Shown here in pieces: positions 1 to 11,131 of a DNA stretch of 64,000 bases; position 1 is the stretch's first letter; every line of letters begins with the position of its first letter. The position numbers were made by a program, and so were the translations under genes. The DNA is from Lingula anatina (taxonomy: Eukaryota; Brachiopoda; Lingulata; Lingulida; Lingulidae): the NCBI RefSeq assembly GCF_001039355.2, contig NW_019775485.1:145712-209711 (forward strand). The letters are read 5' to 3'. Under the pieces are notes generated by a model. The model did not search any database and was not told the origin of the DNA. It was given only the letters and a program-made list of their open reading frames with translations.

Positions 1-888
1 CCATAAAATTCTTTAAAAAGATGAGTTTTAAGACAGGCTTTAAAAGTATTATAGTCACTTTCAGCTCTGATACTAAAAGGCAATTTGTTCCACAATTTTG
101 GAGCATAAACAGTAAAAGCCCGGTCTCCATAGAATTTGTTGCATTTTCTGTCTATTTCACAGTGATTGAGTATAAAATTGTTTTCAAAAGAGTTTCTTGT
201 TAACCTGCGTGGTTCAGATGACTGAATAAGATGTGCAATATAACCAGGTGTGTTTTCTTTAAAAGCTCTAAAAATTATGCACAACACTTTGAATAAAATT
301 CTTTGTTTGATTGGCAGCCAATGCAATTCCTTTAACACTGGAGTGATATGATCCAAGCTCTGGTTCCTTATCTTTTTAACTAATCTGGCCGCTGAATTTT
401 GAATCAATTGGATTTTTTTCAATTTGCTGTCACTCACCCCAAAAAGAATACTGTTGCAATAATCTAATTTTGATGTAATAAAAGCATGAACTAATTTTGT
501 AGTTGTTTCTATATTTAGTAAATTCCGAATCTTCCCTATTCTCCACAGTGAAAAAGATGCCGACTTACAAACATTGTCTATATGCTTGTCAAAGATCCCA
601 GCTGAATCAAAAAACACACCTAAATTTCTAGCACTGACAGATGCTTTCAAAGACACATTGCCAATGCGAACATTAGTGTTAGTAGCACAGTCCTTTCTAT
701 CTTTAAATTTAGATGAAAACCAGATTATTTCCGTTTTAGTGTCATTTAGAGCCAGCTTATTTGAAAGCATCCACACCCGGATCTCATCAATACATTTCTC
801 TATGTCTGACACTACAGAATAATCACACCGACTACCACAAGTTACATAAATCTGAGTATCATCAGCAAAAATTGTGGTCTGAAGATTG
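1..888 (-). mobile_element. 5'-truncated CR1/L2-like LINE, reverse transcriptase C-terminal half
   Basis: On the minus strand a reading frame of roughly 290 codons runs without a stop from about 888 to the left edge. It contains the polymerase active-site motif FADDTQIY (codons near 845-870), then a region with KLDYCNSILFG and the ending THLFKEFYG, which is the arrangement typical of CR1/L2-clade non-LTR retrotransposons. Upstream of HNLQTTIFADD the match stops at a TAG, so the copy appears 5'-truncated, as is usual for LINE insertions. It lies in an intron of TIMELESS, in the same orientation as the host gene. The element may continue past base 1, so its 3' tail is not visible. The clade assignment is from motif memory; the reverse transcriptase identity is secure. 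Confidence 0.85.
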
Positions 889-1104
889 TGCTATATCCAT
901 CCTCCTCTTTGCCAGCTAAGGGAATATCTGCATCTCATTATAGTTCTGATTGAAAATAAAATATTCACAACCAGTTCTGAATATAGAGACACAAAGAATA
1001 CCTTTTTTAAACGATGGAGTTTCTGATCTCCAAAATTAGACAAGAAAGTGTTAATTGCATGACACAGGGTAACATGCTCAAGGTAGAACACAGATTTCAC
1101 AAAC

Positions 1105-4100
1105 CTTGAACTGGGCTTCTTCAAATCCTTGGCACTGTTAATCAGTTCAAGATGACACAGCTCACGTAGCACTTGTCGCCTTGTCTTGGTAGTGTCGGTT
1201 ATATTCTCCATTATAAGATCTACAACGTCTTTCTCTGAAACCCCATCAGTATATCCAGGTTATAAATATCTTACTTGCCACAAAAATCCCACTCTTAAGT
1301 TTGAATTTTCATAAAAACTAAAAGAGTAATTGCAGAAAGTACTGAATTAAACATAAGAGAGAATATGTATATTTCAAGCCGATTTATCTGCCTTCTACTT
1401 TAAGATGTAAAATTTACCCTCTGAGCTAGTGAACGAGTAGAATATTTACAGCCATATTCGAATCTTATAAAATTAACTTGTTAAATTTTAAATTTCAGCT
1501 AAATTTTAAAAAGAACTCCAAGAATTTGTTCTTAACATAAACCGTTTTACATGCATCCACCCATACCACAGATATGTTCATTTCAATGCAATTTCAGCAT
1601 TATGCAAACTAGATCCTCTCTGTTCAATGGCAGACAATACTTACCTGTATCATCTCTGAACTTGTCAAACAGGTACTTCAATTCTTCGTCCTGTTCTTCA
1701 GTCCACGCAGGGGCACTTTTACTATGTCTGTAACATCAAACAGTAACACTAATAAGAGACAAATTTGACATCAATGTGATGTGTAACTTACAATAATATT
1801 TTGATGCTTTTGATATCAAATTGCAGGTCTTACGTCAGTGTATATGTAACATTTGGGGCAAATTTCAACTCCTGCGATTTCAATTGTAATAACTATTTTT
1901 CCCAGTGTCTACACATCTATATGATCTAATACAATGTCCACACTTATATAAAGTACGATAAGGTAGCCACTCATAATCCCGTGATGGTCTCCCTACCTCC
2001 ACAAGTGCCGTCCCTGCAGGGGCCTAGCAATTAAACCTCGGAGCTGAGCTTTAATCCGTTTAATGGCGCATGTGGAGGTGGGGAGACCATTAGGAGATTA
2101 TGTGGCTTCCTTTTATGATGGGTCAGCCATATTTGATTCCCGGATCAGTAGATCCCAGGATCATCTGCTCTGAATGGGCTCTTAGTAACAACAAAACACC
2201 AATTTCCAGTCTCAATCCACCATCTTTGCTTACTTTTCCTTGTATGTACCATAACCTTCCACCACCTCCATGGCATCTTTGTTGGTTTTCCAGAACAACA
2301 GCTCCACAAATATCTTTTCATTTTTCTGGGCACACTCAAAGAATTTTCTGACAACATATTTGGAAAATGTTACAATCTCCTGAAATAGAAAATTATCAAT
2401 ATAAATTATGCCAGACATTAACACTCTGTCATAAAATAATGCATATTCTATGTTCTATACTGATAGCCAATTGAGAAAAAAAATCATGATTCCCCCCTTC
2501 CCAGTTAGTATTACTATGGTTCTTCAAAACACAACTATGTACAAAATATACCAGAAAATATATAACATTTATATAACTGCTACAGCTATTCAAATTCTAA
2601 ACAGTATAAGTGTTTACTCTAATACGTAAAAAGCTAACAAGAATCTTTTTTTGCTTTCTTTTCCTTTACTCTCAAATTACCATGACTGTGAATATAAATT
2701 TCAAATCGAAGAATCTGACCTCGTAATGTTTGGACTTGGCCATGGGGTCAAACAGGATCTTCTGAAATGTCCGGAACAATGAGGCCTGGAACAGCATCCC
2801 AACCTTCCCTGTATCCACAGCAACCCGATGTAGGAGCTTGACGATGCAATGATTGGTGAAGGTGCTGTTCTTGGAGTACTCAGAGAGCAGAAGTGAATAG
2901 TGCTTCAAGACTTGGGGATTTCCAAATCTGAAATGCATTTTAATTAATTATGTAAAATATAGCACAATGTTCTCTCTCTCCCAATTCATACACTTTATAG
3001 GTTAAAGAAGTTCAAAATGCTAGATAAAATGTGAAAAACATTTACTTTTATTTCTGGCGATGCTCACCTGTCTATAAACTCTCTGAAACTGAACTCCTGT
3101 TCGTAATTCTCAAAGGCTGACACTCCTTCCTCTGGAAAATATGTGAACATTGCACTCAATTTATATACATAAGATAAAATGATTTCAAAGTCTTAATAAA
3201 ACACTGCATGATAAAGGTTTTTCGCCATTTCAGTACCTCACCAAGCTCCAGGTAAATTTTGCAAAATAACTAACTTCTTTTCTGAATCAGTCATATCAAT
3301 TTCTTAACCACATCAAAAATAGAATAATGAAAAAAGATGAAAATATTTGCATTAATATACCATACTCGTTAAGTGCAATAATTTTATACCACATGTGACA
3401 GTGAATTCACTGCTAATAGAGGTCAGCACAAGCTACCTTCTTCTATCTCCTCTTGATCGTCCTCTTCTTGCAGCTCTTCTTCATGTGTGGCCTCTGCTGC
3501 AGCAGGTTCTGTGAATGAATTTTAAAGAAATTTTAGAACGCTATTTGAAAAAAGATTTTATGGACAACATAAAGATAAGTTTTAGATATTACACTTTTTT
3601 ACTCCAAGGATACAACCTTTAAAAACTCTAAACATTGATGTTACAGTAATGAGATCTTTAAATAATACTGTATTAAAGGAAAAATGATTAAGAAAAATGG
3701 ATCTCTTCTGCTAAGTATATTCTGACCGTCAACTTTTTTTCAAACTCACTTGGAATATCAGTGAAGAATATTTCTCTGAGAGCCATAAATTCATCTTCTG
3801 GGCTGATGTCAGGAGTGCCAAACTCCTGTCTATCTGGCCACACCTCCCTAGGGGAAAATACGCATATCATTAAAATTAATTTTGTTTTTAAAAAAAAAAT
3901 CACCCATCAAAAATAATTTGTCCAGGTGGGTAACTAAATTAATATAAGATGTCAAAATTCCTTTTTTAAGGCTGTCATGGAAAACTCCTGGTGTAGACTT
4001 CACGGTGAAGATGCCATGATTATTGGGCTCTACTTTGAATAAAGTCAAAAAATAAATAAATAAATAAATAAAAAAATAATAATCCTTGTTTGAAAGATGG

Positions 4101-7100
4101 TGAATCCACTTTAAAATCATACTAAACCACAAACTTTAAGTCATATGGTCTCATAAAATCTTGACAAAGTAGTTTGCAATTCATCATTGCATTTAGACTT
4201 TATGACTAAAACAATCAAAACGAAGACTGAAAAAATCCTGAAATCAGGTTTAATCCTGGTAACTTTCACCCATATTTTGACCATTACAACTAAATAATTC
4301 AACCTTACCTGGCAGCTCTAAACATGGCCACAGCTTCTCCTGCCTTGCCACCTCGCAGGAACTCGTGAATCTTCACCATAGCATTAATCCTGAAACAAAA
4401 TAAATGGACATGTTGAAAGTTTGCATAGGACAAAAAGCATGCCAACTTTGGGAGGGATTTGAAAGTTGTTTTATTTTTCTAAAAGATTATTCTTGCATGA
4501 ACACATCACAGCTAGTTCAACAGTGTAATTAAGTTGCCCCAAAACACGATTTTGTGAAAGAGACCTTTCCAATTTTTAAGTCATTTTGTCAAACAGTACC
4601 TAGTATATACCTACCTCTGCTGGTCATCTGTTTCCTCTGATGCAGCATCAAATGGGGTCACATTTTCTGGGACGTCACCTCTGTCCTGAAAAATGGCGGA
4701 CAAGTCACCAGATATTCCATCCCATTGATTCTCCAGTTGTTCCTGGGTGAATTGTGGCTCTTCTGGACCTTGGGGCTGTTTCTGCTTGCCCGCTGGGATA
4801 CAAGATAACAAGATATAGAAGAAAACTTATATCATCATCATTATGGTGCAAGAAATTGGCATGAGGAATAAAAGTAAACAAAAATCAAAATTTTCAAGAT
4901 GATTTTATCAATTTTGAAAGCAATTTGCAAGTATGAAATGTTTACGCAAAATCATGTTTATAATTACTGTACAACACTATACGACCCATTTCCATAAACA
5001 CATTTTCAGTCAAATTTCTCATAATCACTGCTCTGTGTGTTAAGATCACCCACTGTGGACACAAGTTCACAAACATTCAGCAAGTACAAGATGATCTTGA
5101 CCTCTGTCGATAATTAAAGCTTCATTTTAGCTTGAACCCCACAAAAAAAAAACCGTCTTGTTTGCGCCAACGCACCTTTGCTCTTTTTCTTCCTTCCCCC
5201 TTTTTTTTTCTTCTGCACCACCAAGTGCTTGTTTTTCTTGCAGAAATGCTCCAGCATCTTAGTAAAGCAATGGGTGGTCTCTATCAGGTCCTTCAGGAAA
5301 GTCCTAAATTTTAAGAAAAGTTTAAACAATTAAAATGTAACATATACCCAAAATAATGGATAATATCTAACAGCTATTATAACTGAAATTGGAGAAATTC
5401 TAGTATTGGATACAAACTTTTTACTTTCAATCATGTATCATATGAACTTAATGATAGTTTAAATTAAGCATTATTATTATTATTATTATTATTATTATAA
5501 CAGCATTTATCATTTATGTACTGAGCTTTCCATATCCTTACCTTGACTGACAAGACTGGTCAAACTTCTTAAGCAAGATCAAAAATATGTCCCTGTACTC
5601 CATCATATAAAACACATTGCCTGAAAGACAATGGGGTCAAAATTAAATATTAAGAAATATTTGTATGAACAAAACTTTTAGTCCATAATTATTTTCAATG
5701 TTTTTTTTTTATTCATCTTGGAAACTAACCTCCTGTACCAAACAGATATTCAACTAAGTTAAACTCAGAATGAGCTCCATTTTGTATTTGTCAACACCAT
5801 AAATCATTTGTCAGTAAGATGACTTTGATGCTAAAAAATTAATATACTAATGATAAATTATTAATATAATATAACTGTAATGGCAATAATGCTAACATCT
5901 AATACTCTTATTTATTAATATATTACTATTGTTTATTATTATTAATATTCATTATTATTCTTATTTTTTAATATGTTACTATTATTTCAAACCTTTAAGC
6001 ACTTTTGCACTGGCCTTCAGTTCCGGGTCTTTATCCATAGTGTTCAGGGACATCAGTAACTCCTGGTACGCTCTCAGGGCAAGGTGCATCCTAGAAGCCA
6101 AAGGGATACCATGTTCAAAAAGCTTTGGCCTTACAGTATTTATTCATACATTTGTTCATTCATTTATGACAGAATTTAATTCAGTCAAATATCTGGATAC
6201 TTTTGTCAAATCAACAAGTAAATATGGACTGTATGTTTGGCCCAAAAATTATAATATTTTTACAATCATATGGGAACTTAGAATATGTTAGGCACTTTGG
6301 TAATATTTACTATAATAAAATCCTAAAATGAAATTTTGGTAATATTTACTTTANCCCTAAAATGCACCAAATTGCACCTCGATTCAAAAAATTTTTCGGG
6401 GGGGCACGCCCCCGGACCCCCCTAGTATTGCTAGGATCGCGGACTGCCTACCACCTCGCAGAGCTTGAAAGCCAGGGGAAACACTGATTATTATTATTAT
6501 TATTATAACAGCATTTATCATTTATGTACTGAGCTTTCCATATCCTTACCTTGACTGACAAGACTGGTCAAACTTCTTAAGCAAGATCAAAAATATGTCC
6601 CTGTACTCCATCATATAAAACACATTGCCTGAAAGACAATGGGGTCAAAATTAAATATTAAGAAATATTTGTATGAACAAAACTTTTAGTCCATAATTAT
6701 TTTCAATGTTTTTTTTTTTTTATTCATCTTGGAAACTTACCTCCTGTACCAAACAGATATTCAACTAAGTTAAACTCAGAATGAGCTCCATTTTGTATTT
6801 GTCAACACCATAAATCATTTGTCAGTAAGATGACTTTGATGCTAAAAAATTTATACTAATGATAAATTGTTAATATAATATAACTGTAATGGCAATAATG
6901 CTAACATCTAATACTCTTATTTATTAATATATTACTATTGTTTATTATTATTAATATTCATTATTATTCTTATTTTTTAATATGTTACTATTATTTCAAA
7001 CCTTTAAGCACTTTTGCACTGGCCTTCAGTTCCGGGTCTTTATCCATAGTGTTCAGGGACATCAGTAACTCCTGGTACGCTCTCAGGGCAAGGTGCATCC

Positions 7101-8533
7101 TAGAAGCCAAAGGGATACCATGTTCAAAAAGCTTTGGCCTTACAGTATTTATTTATACATTTGTTCATTCATTTATGACAGAATTTAATTCAGTCAAATA
7201 TCTGGATACTTTTGTCAAATCAACAAGTAAATATGGACTGTATGTTTGGCCCAAAAATTATAATATTTTTACAATCATCTGGGAACTTAGAATATGTTAG
7301 GCACTTTGGTAATATTTACTATAATAAAATCCTAGAATGAAATTTTGGTAATATTTACTTTAATAAAATTCTAGAATGAACTTAGCTTGAACTTGTCTCA
7401 TCCTTGCATCTTGAAAACCAGATTTGTTTAAGTCATACATTTTCCATTTCCAGTGCAATAAACTGATAAATATTCCAACAAATCTCACCTTTTAGACCAG
7501 GTGACCGCTTCTTTCTTGTCACTCAGCACGGTCTCATGGTACGTCATTAAATTGGTCTGGATGTAATGAAAGGTAGGCACAGACATGGTCTCACTGGGAG
7601 AGAAAATAACAAATCTTATCATTTATTTTGTCTTTTGTATACATTTCATATATTCAGTAAAATTCTAAAATATACAGTTACACTTATCTTCTGCTGTTGA
7701 TGGTCTAGTCAAATTTGGAGCAGAAATCAATACTACTATGCTACAGAATATAAAATGACTTTGTATGATTGTCATATAGGAGTTAAAGGTTACTGACAAG
7801 GTTCATTATCATCAAAATACCAAAACAGAGGTTTTTCGTGCAAGGAATTAAATTGGTGTTGAAACAGTGTTTGTGGGTATCAAGAAATTTGAGAAACCAA
7901 TTTAATTTGCAATTTTTTCCCTGATAAAATGACATCTGTATAAATGCAATATAATTTACAGTCAAATATCTGGACACTTTAGTCAAATCAACATGTAAAT
8001 ATGGACTACATGTTTGGCCTAAAATAGAATGCAATAGAATTTACAGTCAGTGGTCATTGAAGATTTATCTGTTATTCAAAACATGTAAATAAAGGCAGTC
8101 ATTTACGGGTTTTTGTCTAACCCTGACAGTACCCTGAAACAGTAACACAGGTGATTTTACCTCACTAACTCCACCCTGAACTTGTACAATCTATTGAACT
8201 GCATGAAAAACCTCATGGCCCACAGGTAATAGCTCTCATCATTCTCCTGAGCTTTGGAGTGCAGCAAACTATCCTGAAAATAAATGAATAAAAGTGCGTT
8301 CTTGATTAACAGGTAATCAAGGTGTGCACATCTTACCTGGAAATTGCTCAACACAATAAAAATGCCCTACAATACACTTATAATATAAATCAATACTAAT
8401 CGATGCTATGTTACCAAGTTCATTGTCCTAATCTGTCAAATACATATCAAGTACATTATTGCTTTTGGAATCTTTCATAGTTCAAAATAATAATAATAAT
8501 GATGATGATGATGATTATGATGATGATGATAGA

Positions 8534-8572
<39 letters not shown>

Positions 8573-11087
8573 ACAAACAATTAATTAAATAAATAAATGT
8601 ATTGTTTTAGGAGTCCCACCTTGACAGCATACATCAAAGGATTGTAGCAGTTCTCTAGCAGCTGAATACAGAACTCCTTCAGAAAAAGCCGAATGCTCAG
8701 AGTAGAACGCCTTGTCAGTTCTTGGCTTTTGATTGGTTGACGGTTCTTTGGTTTTTTCTTTGGTTTCTTATCTTGATCAAAGCTGAGGTTTTTAACCTCT
8801 GCCAAGGAGCGGTGGTATATCATCTGATTTTCGCTGATAGATTTGACGTTCTTCATCACATATGTGCCGCCAAAACGAGAGTGTCTGAAATCAAGTTCCA
8901 AGATATTTCTTTCTGCCAAGAATTTAAAAATGGCTACATGTATTATCAGAAGTTGCTAATATAGCAGTAACTGATTAAGTTAAATAACAAGGGTAAGTCA
9001 GTAGACAATCCAATGAAGAGCCGCATCAACTAAACAGAGATGGGTAAAAAAGAAATTTAGTCTCCTCACGACACCTGTCACATACCACAGTTTAAACTTC
9101 ACATACCCTGTACTCATTTCAAACTTGGCCAGCAAAATTTTTTGATACTTAAATAAAATCAAACGTGCTATTTCGGATTAATCCACATTAACAATATTTT
9201 CATTCGTCGAACAGTGCATTGCATGCACTGCATACCTGGAACTGTACTTCATGACACATGCCAGTTTTTGANGCTTAAGGTAAAAAAGAAATTTAGTCTC
9301 CTCACGACACCTGTCACATACCACAGTTTAAACTTCACATACCCTGTACTCATTTCAAACTTGGCCAGCAAAATTTTTTGATACTTAAATAAAATCAAAC
9401 GTGCTATTTCGGATTAATCCACATTAACAATATTTTCATTCGTCGAACAGTGCATTGCATGCACTGCATACCTGGAACTGTACTTCATGACACATGCCAG
9501 TTTTTGAGCCTTCTCTTTTTCACGAATGAGGTCCAGCTGTCTAAAAAAAGATAATAACAATAATATTAGTAATAATAACTATTAAGAGAATATCAGTAAT
9601 CTGCAAATGTTATGAATAATAACAGCTATTTAAAACATAAGACTATTATATTTTAAGAGAATTTCTAAAAAATTCTAACAGAAATTAGATACAATAATTA
9701 AAAACATAATGATCTAACTGATGCTCTCTTTATAACTCACTTATCCTCTTTCTGTCTCTCAGAATCTGTCTTGGCCGACCCTGCTGACGCCAACTGCTCT
9801 GGTGTCTGGAGAACAATATGCACTCACATATGTAATAAATGCCATTTAGACAATAATGGATAACTATAAAATATTGGCAAGATATCAAATGAAAACGAAA
9901 CCAACCCCTCACTTCTAAAAAGCAATTCAACTGTTTGATGAAATTCTTGTAGTGTGTTTACAGTGTGCATTTTGTCAAATGCGGTCATACAAAAAAACAA
10001 GCACAAGCTACAAATCATGCCTCAGAACCACTGTGTTAACACTGAGAACCATGGAGCTCAACAAGACACAAAACCTCGGAACTCGTCAACATGAAACTCT
10101 TAAATTTTGCGCAGTGTTTGGTCATCACAGGCTGGGATATTGCAAAAACTATCTTGTAAAAACAAAACTCTGAAGATTAAAAATCTTTTGCCCAACAATG
10201 CCTTTTTCATCATGTAAATAATTTTGATATGAAAATAATTAGGCAGCTTTCAAAATCGGTACCAAGAAAAAAGAATCTGATGCAACTTTATTTTAAGCCA
10301 CAAACTATCGTCTTTATCACAGCAGTTTTAAGAGCTGTACGCCTGTGCTTTGCGACTAATCAAGTAATGAACACCTAAGCAAGCCAGGAAATGTTCACTT
10401 CCATACAAACTCGTGTCTCACCTGTTCCCGAAACATAAGAGATATGATCTCCAACACGTGCATACTGAACTGACGTTCATCATCTGAACTGGCGATATAC
10501 AACAACAGGTCCTCCATACCACTGACGTGTAGAGACCTTTAATAATATAAGTAAACAAGATCGTCCTAATTCTTGATTTTTATCTTAATTATCACCCGAG
10601 CTCATTTTAGAAATCTTTAACTGCTGAATACTAAACATTATTTTTGGGCAAATTATTGTAGATTTGGATTTAAATCAAAATTTGGTGGAAATCACCTTGC
10701 TATTTGGCTTAAAGATATCTGAGCTGAAGTGAAAAAAAACATACCTGCCATAATATCAATTATATCTACTTTTTTTGCTGGTAGAGTATCCACCCCAATG
10801 TGAATGTAATTATAAAACATACTTACCACAAAAGTTGGTCATGAATACTGGCATCGTCATCAGTTCTCTGAAAAATAAATTAATTTTTTTATTCTGGTAA
10901 AACAGTTCACTGATGATATGGCATTCAAAATCATTGTCAGAATTTCTCAGATAAACAAAAAAAGATCACTGGGTATAACAATTCAATGTTAATGAGAGAA
11001 ATTAACAATTAAACCCAATTTTAACAACTCTTTTATGGGACCAAATATATTTTGACCAAATAAGGCCAAAATAATATCTGTACAATT

Positions 11088-11131
<44 letters not shown>

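Noticed and set aside
891-1104. Extension of TIMELESS exon 1234-1105 into the downstream open frame
   Set aside because: A consensus donor (CAAG then GTTTGT) follows 1105, and the later residues do not resemble the TIMELESS C-terminus.
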